A stretch of 64,000 nt of DNA from positions 248,001 to 312,000 of the forward strand of contig CAWJJO010000002.1 of the NCBI GenBank assembly GCA_963843285.1, in the 5' to 3' direction. Source of the stretch: CAZDDB01 sp963843285. GTDB taxonomy: Bacteria; Acidobacteriota; HRBIN11; JAKEFK01. This document shows, piece after piece, positions 8,218 through 16,497 of the stretch. Both the position numbers and the translations under genes were made by a program. The first letter of the stretch is position 1; each line of letters begins with the position of its first letter. Below the pieces are notes generated by a model. That model was not told where the DNA came from. It worked only from the letters and a program-made list of their open reading frames with translations, and searched no databases.

Positions 8218-8897
8218 CAATCAAAAAACCTGTAGCGTACAATCCAGTAGAAGGCCGCGATCCCGTCCCGCCACGTGATTTTTTTCCCTTCTTTGTAGCT
8301 GCGCCCCGAGTAGGAAATTGGAACTTCATAGATTCGGAACTTCTTTCGTGCGACCTTAGCTGTGAACTCCGGTTCAAAACCGAATCGCTTGGAACGAATC
8401 GTGATCTTCTGGGCTACATCTTTTGTAAACGCCTTGTAACCCGTTTCCATGTCACTCAAATTCAGATCGTTGAGCATATTCGCAATGATCGTGAGGAGCT
8501 TGTTGCCGAGAGAATGCCAGAAGAACAGAACACGGCGCGGATAGCCAACGAACCGAGAGCCAAAGACAACATCCGCTTTGCCATCCAGGATCGGTTGCAG
8601 CAAAACACCGTAATCGTTGGGATCGTATTCCAGGTCAGCATCCTGAATTACAATAATACCGCCGTCTACTTTCGAAAGACCGGTTGCCACGGCAGATCCC
8701 TTCCCTTGATTCCTTTTGTGAAAAACTTTTTCGATATTTGCGCCTTCCATCTTTTGTATGACTTCGCGGGTGCCATCTTGCGAAGCGTCATCCACGATGA
8801 TGATTTGCTTCTCAAAGGAGGTATTTTGAACACGCTGAACGACTTCCTGGATGGTCGAAACTTCGTTATAGACCGGTATGATCACACTTAGGCGCAC
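8217..8897 (-). CDS. Glycosyltransferase family 2 (dolichyl-phosphate mannose synthase-like)
   Basis: A 226-residue GT2 enzyme starting SVIIPVYNE, with DDASQDGT and the metal-binding QDADLEYDP. It lacks C-terminal membrane helices, like the short DPM1-type synthases that charge polyprenyl phosphate with a sugar for use by GT-C enzymes. Several GT-C-like membrane proteins lie nearby (8939, 13279, 29699). The start is GTG at 8897. It is transcribed divergently from the 8939 gene and coupled to the following methyltransferase. Confidence 0.88.
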   Translation of the reverse strand: MRLSVIIPVYNEVSTIQEVVQRVQNTSFEKQIIIVDDASQDGTREVIQKMEGANIEKVFHKRNQGKGSAVATGLSKVDGGIIVIQDADLEYDPNDYGVLLQPILDGKADVVFGSRFVGYPRRVLFFWHSLGNKLLTIIANMLNDLNLSDMETGYKAFTKDVAQKITIRSKRFGFEPEFTAKVARKKFRIYEVPISYSGRSYKEGKKITWRDGIAAFYWIVRYRFFD

Positions 8898-8938
8898 GGC
8901 AGTGATTAATGTACCATAACATGCAGGAAAGTTGAGCT

Positions 8939-11287
8939 ATGCGAGAGTTTGTAAAGGAAAAGGAGTTTCTGGCGCTGTGCGTGCTTGTCATTCTCTTCTT
9001 TTACCGTCCACTGTTTCTTGAAACCTTCTTTTTTCGTGATCTGTATCTCACTCTATATCCTCAGAAGTTGCATTTTGCTGAGATTGTAAAATCCGGCCAA
9101 TTCCCGCTGTGGGATCCATATCTTCACGGAGGCCAACCCTTTCTCGCTGACGTTCACAATACGGCGCTTTATCCGTCGGGATTGCTCTATTTGTTATTCC
9201 CGCCGGTGCAGGCCTTCAATACAGACATTGTTCTGCATCTGTTGCTTTGCGCGGCCGGCGCTTATCTGTTTGCACGGGGTGTCGGGATGGCGCCGTTGTC
9301 GAGTTTCGTTGCCGGAGTGGTATACGGATTTTGCGGCTACACGCTCTCCTTTGTGAATCTTTTTGACCGGTTTCTGGCGGTTCCATATCTCCCGTTTTTG
9401 ATGTTGTTCTGGCATCGTTTCTTAACCACTCAAAGGAGGAAATGGTTTGCGATCGCAGCAGTTGCTGCGTTCTGCCAGTTTTTGACCGGCGCGCTGGAGA
9501 TGGTAGCGATCACTTTTGGGACGCTTCTCGGGTGGAGTCTTCTGTATCCCTACAAGATTACTCCGTCGCGCAGAATCATTTTTTTCTTTCTGCTGATTGT
9601 TTTTGCTGTGGGGCTTTCATCGATACAAACTTTCCCTGCGGCTGAGATGTTAAATCAATCGACACGTGGAGAGGGCTTTTCCTATACTTCGTTTGCGGCG
9701 TGGTCGTTGCATCCGAAGCGGCTACCGGAAACATTCCTTCCTGGGTTTCTCGGTTACACAAATCGAGTGACCGCTCGCGATTACTGGGGAGGAAGTCTGG
9801 AAGGCATGCATTTCCCGTATGTTCTCAGCATTTACTTTGGATTGGTCGTATTGGCTCTCGCAATGGTCGGCGGACTTCCGAACAAAGGAGAGGATGGCCC
9901 GCCGTTGGGGGTGCGAAGGTTTTTACTGATTACCGGGGCATTGGGTCTGATCTTTTCGCTTGGACAATCGTTACCGTTCTTTCATGCGCTGTACGAACAA
10001 ATTCCGCTGATCCACCGGATTCGCTATCCGGTTAAGGTTCTGGCCGCAGCTGTTCTACCGGTTGCAGTGCTGAGCGGATGGGCCTCATCGCGGTATTTTG
10101 GAGACCAACAGGATTGGCGACCATCTCTGAAGATCCTGGGATTGTCCTGGTTGGTTTCCTTGATCCTGACGGCATTTGCAATTTGCTTTCGCTTTTGGGA
10201 TCGATTCGCAAATGGGTTTACTCTTTCGTACTTTGGAGCGACGGGAGATACGGCGCGCTCCGGAATCTCGATGTCCCTCCTCCACGCCGCGGGTATCTGG
10301 CTCTGTTTTACGTTGTTGCTTCAGGCCCGACGCATGCAGCCGCGGACCTGGCATCAAGTTGCTCTGGCCGGACTTGTTGTAATCGATCTAATGTGGGCGG
10401 GGCAAAGCGTCAATGATTATGCGCCGCGTCCGTTTCTGACGGATGAGCCCAATCTGGCGCGTGTTGTGCAAAGCGAAATCGGTGACGGAAGATTTTATCG
10501 GGCTCCCAATCCGCACCGGATCGTTTTCCAAATGCCGGAAAACAATGTTCTGTATCTGGCTCGATGGAACCTGGAAACCCTGGATAACTACACAGGCGCG
10601 TTTTATCACATTCCGCTTTCCTTTCACGAAAACTTTGATGGTCTTGCAAAGCGGGAAATTGTCCAGCTGGGAGACCTCATTTACAAATTGCCATGGGAAA
10701 AAAGATTGCCTGTGTTGCACGCAGCGAACATTCGTCTGGTCCTAACCTCCGAAGATCTGTCGATTCAGGGAATGCAAAAGCTCGCTGTTGTCCGGAACAA
10801 GAGCAACCGGGTCTTCTTTCTGTACAATTTGGCCGATTCGGCCCCGCGTGTAAACTTTGTTCGAGAATCGATCGCAGTCAGGACGGAAGCGGAGATGCTG
10901 GAAGCGCTGACACGCCCGGATTTTGATCCGCGAAGGTCTGTAATTCTTTCCAGTTCTTCCGCCACATCACCCGGACCCTGCGAACCGGCTCAAATTCGAA
11001 AGCTCGATTCCAAGAATCAGTCTGCTGTTTATCAGGTGGACAGTTCCTGCGATGGATTTCTTGTATTCGCGGAGTCGGACTATCCGGGATGGCAAGTGAA
11101 AGTGGATGGAAATGAGCAGCAAATACTTCGCGCAAATTTTGCTTTTTCTGCAGTCCGCATAAAAGCCGGAACGCACAGAGTGGAGAGGCGTTACTTCCCG
11201 GATTTGATCCGGTGGGGAGCGGCAGTTTCGTTGAGCTTTGGCGCCCTGCTACTGATCGCACTTCGTACGAAGGTTTTGGGGATTTAG
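8939..11287 (+). CDS. YfhO-like / GT-C-type integral membrane protein
   Basis: A 782-residue protein with a dozen or so hydrophobic helices in the first ~520 residues and a soluble C-terminal domain before a last helix. The N-terminal segment FFRDLYLTLYPQKLHFA, then GQFPLWDPYLHGGQPF, matches the YfhO family (Gram-positive members put glucose on lipoteichoic acid). It probably transfers a sugar from a polyprenyl-phosphate donor outside the inner membrane. The divergent GT2 at 8217 could make that donor. The start follows GGAAAG. The TAG stop lies in a palindromic repeat. Confidence 0.8.
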   Translation: MREFVKEKEFLALCVLVILFFYRPLFLETFFFRDLYLTLYPQKLHFAEIVKSGQFPLWDPYLHGGQPFLADVHNTALYPSGLLYLLFPPVQAFNTDIVLHLLLCAAGAYLFARGVGMAPLSSFVAGVVYGFCGYTLSFVNLFDRFLAVPYLPFLMLFWHRFLTTQRRKWFAIAAVAAFCQFLTGALEMVAITFGTLLGWSLLYPYKITPSRRIIFFFLLIVFAVGLSSIQTFPAAEMLNQSTRGEGFSYTSFAAWSLHPKRLPETFLPGFLGYTNRVTARDYWGGSLEGMHFPYVLSIYFGLVVLALAMVGGLPNKGEDGPPLGVRRFLLITGALGLIFSLGQSLPFFHALYEQIPLIHRIRYPVKVLAAAVLPVAVLSGWASSRYFGDQQDWRPSLKILGLSWLVSLILTAFAICFRFWDRFANGFTLSYFGATGDTARSGISMSLLHAAGIWLCFTLLLQARRMQPRTWHQVALAGLVVIDLMWAGQSVNDYAPRPFLTDEPNLARVVQSEIGDGRFYRAPNPHRIVFQMPENNVLYLARWNLETLDNYTGAFYHIPLSFHENFDGLAKREIVQLGDLIYKLPWEKRLPVLHAANIRLVLTSEDLSIQGMQKLAVVRNKSNRVFFLYNLADSAPRVNFVRESIAVRTEAEMLEALTRPDFDPRRSVILSSSSATSPGPCEPAQIRKLDSKNQSAVYQVDSSCDGFLVFAESDYPGWQVKVDGNEQQILRANFAFSAVRIKAGTHRVERRYFPDLIRWGAAVSLSFGALLLIALRTKVLGI

Positions 11288-11349
11288 CGCGCAGGCCAGA
11301 GCCCGCGACCCATAATGCAGGCGGGACGCGTGCGCTCCGCAGCGCGCTA
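11285..11349. repeat. Palindromic repeat with TAGCGCGC/GCGCGCTA arms
   Basis: TAGCGCGC (11285-11292) and GCGCGCTA (11342-11349) are perfect complements. Between them is GACCCATAATGCAGGC, the reverse complement of a unit repeated at 26276-26362. The left arm supplies the TAG stop of the YfhO-like gene. The repeat separates two convergent genes. Confidence 0.65.
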
Positions 11350-11353
11350 TCTT

Positions 11354-12241
11354 TCACTGCGGATGTCCCGAATACTTTTCGCCCGCTTCCACGCGGATCG
11401 GGAGCTTATTTTGCGGCGGGGGGAGCGGACAGGTAGCGAACGCCGTGAATGCGCAGGGCGGATTGTACGCCTTATTGAAATCAAGAACCACCGTTCCGTC
11501 AGCGCCCAGCGGTTCGCTGTAAAGGTATCTGCCCGCGCCATACGTTTCCCTGCCGCTGGTTTTGTCCGCAAAAATGATATACAACGTCTTTTCTTCTTTC
11601 TCTCCTTCCATCGCGTCCAGACGGTATTCTTTTCCATCAACCTGAAATACCAGGGCGCCGGGTGATGGAGAATCTTCAAGAATTCCGATTATGTTCATGA
11701 TCGGAATTGATTTTCCCGGCTTGTAGGGCTCAAATTTACATTGCACACGCCATTTTGGGCTCGCGGGGAAATAGTTCAATCCTTGGAATTTGGTACGTAC
11801 CGGACTTTGGCGATCCTTTACGCGAACTCCGAATTTCTTTCCTCGCTCAATCACGAAAAAACTCACACCGCCTTTTCGTAGAGTTACTTTGTTTTCGCTC
11901 GTATCAGGCTCCATCACTACCGAAGCCACCGGCTTGTCAGCAAGTGTGACATTTGCAGCAGGAAGGATTTCAGCACGTATCTTTCCTTTCTCCAGGTAGA
12001 ACGAGCCTGCAACTTTTGGCATGTTTGAAATCACCACAGCATTGGTAGGATCACTTCCGAACTTGTTTTCGCCTTCGTGAAGCCAGTACAGGCCTACAAG
12101 TGTCAGCCAACCGTCTTCCGAGGTCAGCGACTTTAGTCGCGATTGGCGCCAGTCTTCTATTTCTTTCTTGAAGACAGCCTCATCCATGGAAAGGACTGGC
12201 AAAGAAAAGAACAAAACAATCAGAATCAGTAGTGATTTCAT
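11354..12241 (-). CDS. DUF1684 domain protein, secreted
   Basis: A 295-residue protein with a signal peptide (MKSLLILIVLFFSLPVLS). It carries the DUF1684 hallmark LTSEDGWLTLVGLYWL followed by GENKFGSDPTNAVV, and a conserved end (DFNKAYNPPCAFTAFATCPL). The family is common in soil bacteria and its activity is not established. It is divergent from the propeller gene at 12303 and converges on the YfhO-like gene. No operon partner is obvious. Confidence 0.85.
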   Translation of the reverse strand: MKSLLILIVLFFSLPVLSMDEAVFKKEIEDWRQSRLKSLTSEDGWLTLVGLYWLHEGENKFGSDPTNAVVISNMPKVAGSFYLEKGKIRAEILPAANVTLADKPVASVVMEPDTSENKVTLRKGGVSFFVIERGKKFGVRVKDRQSPVRTKFQGLNYFPASPKWRVQCKFEPYKPGKSIPIMNIIGILEDSPSPGALVFQVDGKEYRLDAMEGEKEEKTLYIIFADKTSGRETYGAGRYLYSEPLGADGTVVLDFNKAYNPPCAFTAFATCPLPPPQNKLPIRVEAGEKYSGHPQ

Positions 12242-12302
12242 ATCCTCATCTTATGAATGACTGACGTCCGATGCAAGAACCACCGTATGCTAAAATGGCG
12301 CT

Positions 12303-13307
12303 GTGTTTCTTGCCATCAAACGGATCTTGCCGATTCTTTTTCTCGTCGTGTGTGTATCGTGCAAGGCCTCACCCAAGATTCTGTGGAAGTTCAAGACGGG
12401 TGCACAGGTCTACGGTTCGCCGGCCATTGCAGGGACGAACCTGATGATCGGCAGTAACGATCACTTTTTGTACGCCCTGGATCTCGAGACCGGAAAAGTG
12501 ACATGGAAGACGGATCTCGGGGAGAGGATTTTTTCGAAACCCCTGGTTGATTCGGGACGAATCTACCTGGGAAGCGCCTCCGGATACTTTTTCTGTCTCG
12601 ATGCATCAACCGGATCCATTCTATGGCGGCATCAGGGAGGTGGCAAGATTCATTACAACGCGTGTAGCGATTCTGACGGTGTCTATTTCGGAGGCGAGGA
12701 CAATCATTTCTATAAGATTAGTAAGAGCGGGCAGAAAATCTGGGATTACAAAACCACCATGAAATTTTGGGGTGAGTGCTCCTTCTACAACGATCTTGTC
12801 ATCACGAATTCGTGGGACACATATATCTATGGGATTGATCGCAACACAGGACAGGTTGTCTGGAAGACTACCACCGGAAAATACAACTATGGAGTCCCCG
12901 AGGTATACAAGGACCGCGTCTATTTTGCTACTCACAATGATTTGTACTGCATGAATGCGGCTACGGGCAAAATTCTCACGCATCACAAAGTCCCGTATCT
13001 GGATTTCGTAATTGAGTCGAGCGGATACTTGTGGACGCCTGGCGAGGGACTGACGAAACGGACTCTGGATGGAGATGTGCTTGGGACAGTAAGGTTTGGA
13101 ACTCAGACTACAGCGAGGCCGGTCGCCTTGGAGAATCAGATCATTGTCAGTGGAGTCAAGCGTCTGTATGGAGTTTCGAAGGATCTGAAAATCCTCTGGG
13201 AATTCAAGGCGGAAGATGATTTCTGGTCATCCGGCGTGTTTCGCAATGACATTTACTACGTAGGAAACCGCGGCTCTTATGTTTACGCTCTCCGGTTACC
13301 GAAGTAG
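12303..13307 (+). CDS. Lipoprotein with PQQ-like (BamB-type) beta-propeller, first copy
   Basis: A 334-residue protein with a lipoprotein signal ending VSC|KA at about residue 20. Repeated propeller blades follow, with motifs such as LYALDLETGKVTWK, FCLDASTGSILWR and YGIDRNTGQVVWK (about seven or eight). PQQ-like propellers of this kind (BamB is the model) are scaffolds on the periplasmic side of the outer membrane rather than enzymes. The start is GTG at 12303. Its 3' end overlaps the next membrane-protein gene by 29 bases, and a paralogue follows at 14955, so the three genes form one coupled unit. Confidence 0.85.
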   Translation: MFLAIKRILPILFLVVCVSCKASPKILWKFKTGAQVYGSPAIAGTNLMIGSNDHFLYALDLETGKVTWKTDLGERIFSKPLVDSGRIYLGSASGYFFCLDASTGSILWRHQGGGKIHYNACSDSDGVYFGGEDNHFYKISKSGQKIWDYKTTMKFWGECSFYNDLVITNSWDTYIYGIDRNTGQVVWKTTTGKYNYGVPEVYKDRVYFATHNDLYCMNAATGKILTHHKVPYLDFVIESSGYLWTPGEGLTKRTLDGDVLGTVRFGTQTTARPVALENQIIVSGVKRLYGVSKDLKILWEFKAEDDFWSSGVFRNDIYYVGNRGSYVYALRLPK

Positions 13308-14958
13308 TCTTCTTTACGCGGCCACAGGAATCGCCGCCTTCTTTTCCGCATTCTTTAAGATCGCGGATCTCGATTTCTGGTGGCACTTAAAGACTGGTCA
13401 AATCATCTTGGAACAAAGAGCCTTCCAGCACACTGAGATCTACAGTTTTACGGCTGCAGGCCGGGAATATATAGATCATGAATGGTTGTTCCAGGTGATC
13501 CAGTATCTGATCTTCAAAGTCTCAGGGCCCGCGGGGATCATTCTCTTCAAGTGTTTCCTGGTTGTTGGAATTTACTTGCTGCTTGCGCGTTTCCTGGTCC
13601 GAAATCAAACATCATTTCCGGTCGCGCTCGCAGTCTTGCTGCTTTCTGTTTCCGGTGGCCGTACCCGTTTTATCGAACGGCCGGAGCTTTTTACGATCCT
13701 GTTTCTAATCGCAACGTATGTGTGGATCGATGACTACCTTCGTACCGGAAACAGGAGAAGACTTTGGCCGGTGCCTTTCCTGTTTCTGCTCTGGTCCAAT
13801 CTTCATGCGGCGGTCATTCTTGGTCTGCTACTGCAGGCCGCCTTCCTGTCCGGCGTGTGGATCGAATCAGCGTTGAAGGAGACAGGTTATCCGGCACACT
13901 ACGATATTCAGAAGAGACGGCTGGTTCCGCTGATTCTTCTTTTTGTCATATCGATGCTGGTTACCGGAATCAACCCGTACGGATACCGGGTACTGGCGGT
14001 GCCATTCGAGCTTACCGCGATTATCGATTCCGGACTACTCCACAATCAGGAATGGCAGCAGCCGGCTCCTACCCAACTTCCGTTTTTTTACATATGTCTG
14101 GCGCTCACATTTGTTCTGACTGCGGTCCATTTTCGCAGACTGCACTTTACGAACTTGTTCTGGGCCGCGTTTCTTGGATACATTTCAATGAAGTATGTCC
14201 GGAACGTTGGTTTATTCTGTATTTTCATGCCGGTTTTGATCGCTCCGTATCTGGGAACCCTTTCAGAAAAAGCTTCGCATTATTCGACTGTTGTAACGTC
14301 TTCGGCACTGATATTTTTGCTATATCTGGTTTTCAATACTCCCTATCAATTTGGAATCGGCGAAGCATCTTATTTCCCTGACCAAATCGTTCGCTTTACC
14401 AGGGAAAAAAACCTGAAAGGAAACATGATCAACAGTTATGGCTTCGGCGGCTACCTGATCTGGCATTTATATCCCGAACGTAAAATCTTTATCGATGGCA
14501 GGAACGAGGTGTATCTGCCACTTCTTGAAAAACTCATCGCCTCGCGCGCAGATAGCAGGAACTGGAAAAAGCTTCTGAACGAGTATCAGATCGAGTACGC
14601 TTTGCTAAATTATGTAGATGATCTGGAACGCCTCACGGTCGTTGATCAAAACCACAGCACCAAGATTACGTACGCTCCGTTTTCATCCACACATTTTCCA
14701 CGGACGAATTGGGCGCTTGTTTACTGGGACGATAACGGAATGGTTCTTGTAAAACGAAACGGGCTCAATCAGAAGTTGACTTCGCTGGAGTACAGCAGCG
14801 TTTTTCCGGAAGGCAAGTTTTACATGGAAAGCCTGGTGCGTGCCGGTAGAATCGAGAGCACAAAAGCCGTGGAAGAGTTGCGCAAAAAGCTCCGGGAAGA
14901 TCCATCGTGCAAGCGCGCTTCAAATCTACTCCGCGCGATTGAGCCGGCAGTTCCATGA
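13279..14958 (+). CDS. Multi-pass membrane protein, probable GT-C-type
   Basis: A 559-residue protein with about ten hydrophobic helices, then a ~200-residue soluble C-terminal region. The first loop contains ADLDFWWHLKTGQIILE and a 'YIDHEWLFQ' block. Aromatic/acidic first loops like this occur in polyprenyl-phosphate-dependent (GT-C) glycosyltransferases and uncharacterised relatives. It is embedded between two lipoprotein propeller genes with overlaps on both sides (29 bases upstream; ATGA downstream). The activity is inferred and the substrate unknown. Confidence 0.75.
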   Translation: MFTLSGYRSSLLYAATGIAAFFSAFFKIADLDFWWHLKTGQIILEQRAFQHTEIYSFTAAGREYIDHEWLFQVIQYLIFKVSGPAGIILFKCFLVVGIYLLLARFLVRNQTSFPVALAVLLLSVSGGRTRFIERPELFTILFLIATYVWIDDYLRTGNRRRLWPVPFLFLLWSNLHAAVILGLLLQAAFLSGVWIESALKETGYPAHYDIQKRRLVPLILLFVISMLVTGINPYGYRVLAVPFELTAIIDSGLLHNQEWQQPAPTQLPFFYICLALTFVLTAVHFRRLHFTNLFWAAFLGYISMKYVRNVGLFCIFMPVLIAPYLGTLSEKASHYSTVVTSSALIFLLYLVFNTPYQFGIGEASYFPDQIVRFTREKNLKGNMINSYGFGGYLIWHLYPERKIFIDGRNEVYLPLLEKLIASRADSRNWKKLLNEYQIEYALLNYVDDLERLTVVDQNHSTKITYAPFSSTHFPRTNWALVYWDDNGMVLVKRNGLNQKLTSLEYSSVFPEGKFYMESLVRAGRIESTKAVEELRKKLREDPSCKRASNLLRAIEPAVP

Positions 14959-15950
14959 AACGGATCATCGCGCTTCTGCTACTCGGATTCATGGCATGCG
15001 ATCAGCCTCCCCATCTGTTGTGGCGATGGAAATTGCAAAGCCGTTGTTATGCGGATCCTGTGATTGATGGTCGTACTATATACATAGTTTCCGCGGCAGG
15101 CGAAGTCATCGCAGGTGAACCGGATGAGGGCAAGCAAACCTGGGTTAAAAGAATTCCCGGAAGCATCGTTGCTGCTCCCGCTGTTTCGGAGCGTATGTTG
15201 TTTGTTGCCACACAAAATGGAGATGTGTTTGCGCTTGAAAAAAAGAGCGGCAAGCAAATTTGGCGCAAGCAGTTTTCCGGGGAGGGAGTGGAAGCCCCGC
15301 TTGTGTTGATGAATGATCGGCTTCTGGTACCTTCAGACAAGGGCACCCTGTACGCGCTTTCCGTGAAGGATGGAACAGTCCACTGGTCAGTTGCCGGAAA
15401 CGGAAAATACAATGCAGCGCCGAGTTTGGGAGATTCGCTGATCTTTATCGGTGGATGGGCCGGCAAGTTTCTGTGTCTCTCATCGGACGGGACATTGCGC
15501 TGGAAATTTGCCGCGCAAGAACGCATCACGGAAAATGCGTTGCTTCACAAGAACCGCGTTTTTGTGTCGACCGACAACAGGTTTGTGTATGCGTTTGACG
15601 CTCCCTCCGGCAGGTTTCTGTGGAGATTCCAGACATCAGATCCTACCAATATCGTTGTGATCGGCAACGAGCTCATCTTTGGATCGGAGTCGAGTTTGAT
15701 TGTCTTACGACCCGAAGATGGATCCCTTCTTCGCAAGATGGATATCCATAAGCGCGTAAACCGGATCTATTCAAACGGCTCAGATTGTCTTGTAATTTCC
15801 GACCAGGTCTACCGGGTAAACGCGTCCAGCGGGAAGTTTTCTGCGATCGAACTCCCGCCGGGGGATTCGCCCTTCAAGCTGGCCTGGGCTCCCAAGGCCC
15901 TCGTGATCACGAACCAACTCTTTTCAGTAATGGCGGTAACGGGAAATTAA
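14955..15950 (+). CDS. Lipoprotein with PQQ-like beta-propeller, second copy
   Basis: A 331-residue lipoprotein (signal ending FMAC|DQ) with propeller repeats such as VFALEKKSGKQIWR, LYALSVKDGTVHW and VYAFDAPSGRFLWR. Length, lipobox position and N-terminal 'LLW+W/FK' strand match the protein at 12303, so they are paralogues, though clearly diverged. The ATG overlaps the membrane-protein stop (ATGA), so translation is probably coupled. It likely stays in the periplasm, tethered to a membrane. Confidence 0.85.
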   Translation: MKRIIALLLLGFMACDQPPHLLWRWKLQSRCYADPVIDGRTIYIVSAAGEVIAGEPDEGKQTWVKRIPGSIVAAPAVSERMLFVATQNGDVFALEKKSGKQIWRKQFSGEGVEAPLVLMNDRLLVPSDKGTLYALSVKDGTVHWSVAGNGKYNAAPSLGDSLIFIGGWAGKFLCLSSDGTLRWKFAAQERITENALLHKNRVFVSTDNRFVYAFDAPSGRFLWRFQTSDPTNIVVIGNELIFGSESSLIVLRPEDGSLLRKMDIHKRVNRIYSNGSDCLVISDQVYRVNASSGKFSAIELPPGDSPFKLAWAPKALVITNQLFSVMAVTGN

Positions 15951-16000
15951 GAACTTTTGCGGAGGCGCCTCTTGCGGCGGCTCATATTATAGATATTGTG

Positions 16001-16157
16001 TAGTGGCTCATTCTTGTGTTGCTCCGCAACAAAGCCTGTTGGCGGTTTGTAGCGCCCGCGTCCCGCGGGCCGAGCTGGAGCTCAAGAGCTCGCCAGAGGC
16101 GTGCGTTGCAAACGAATTCGTGAGATCAAATCACAGCAACACAAAAATGAGCCACTA
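16001..16157. mobile_element. MITE-like palindromic element, copy A (157 bp)
   Basis: The left terminus TAGTGGCTCATTCTTGTG and right terminus CAAAAATGAGCCACTA (to 16157) are inverted repeats of 23 bp with one mismatch. Inside, GGTTTGTAGCGCCCGC pairs with GGCGTGCGTTGCAAAC, so the element can fold as one nested hairpin. It has no ORF. A second copy in the same orientation is at 51974-52129, about 85% identical by eye. AGATATTG occurs on both sides (15991-15998, 16161-16168) and may be a target-site duplication, though two or three bases separate it from the termini. The bases before the element (15951-16000) hold only a small GGCGCC-type palindrome. Confidence 0.75.
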
Positions 16158-16175
16158 CCCAGATATTGACGGAGG

Positions 16176-16203
16176 TTGACATTGGCTGGAAGTATATTAT
16201 AAT
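16176..16203 (+). promoter_or_regulatory. Sigma-70-type promoter for the GT2 gene
   Basis: TTGACA (16176-16181) and TATAAT (16198-16203), both full consensus, separated by 16 bp. The promoter lies 18 bp from the right end of the MITE-like element and nearly 300 bp upstream of the GT2 start, giving a long untranslated leader. Confidence 0.7.
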
Positions 16204-16204
16204 A

Positions 16205-16497
16205 TCAAACGGTTTTTGGCTGTAATGTCTTGATTTTCAGTAAGTTAAGACATTGCGGGGGGCCGTTTGATTAGTAGGAACAAAGGATTTTCTAGCCGTA
16301 TTTTCGAGTCTTTCAGCTGGAATGCTGTCTAAGGGCAGTTTTTACAGCTTCCGGTGATACCAGCTTGCAATTGAACGTTCAGTGTATTCTTTTATTATTC
16401 TGTGGAAGTTCGGAGGAAAGAGAGAATCCAGTAAAACTCAGGCCATCATGCTTGATTTTGGAAGGAGTCCATTCAGGAGTTTAACAAAGAGATTGTC
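16205..16497 (+). other. Long structured 5' leader of the GT2 gene
   Basis: About 290 bases without a convincing ORF between a consensus promoter and the GT2 start. An outer stem TCAAACGG (16205-16212)/CCGTTTGA (16263-16270) encloses an inner stem AATGTCTT (16224-16231)/AAGACATT (16247-16254), both perfect. A small CTGTC-TAAGGGCAG type hairpin follows near 16325. It does not fit the c-di-GMP riboswitch classes I could compare from memory. It may be a regulatory RNA element or a site of attenuation; nothing proves it. Confidence 0.45.

Noticed and set aside
16205..16497. c-di-GMP (GEMM) or other known riboswitch in the GT2 leader
   Set aside because: I could not match the conserved core of the classes I remember; the region is kept only as an unassigned structured leader.
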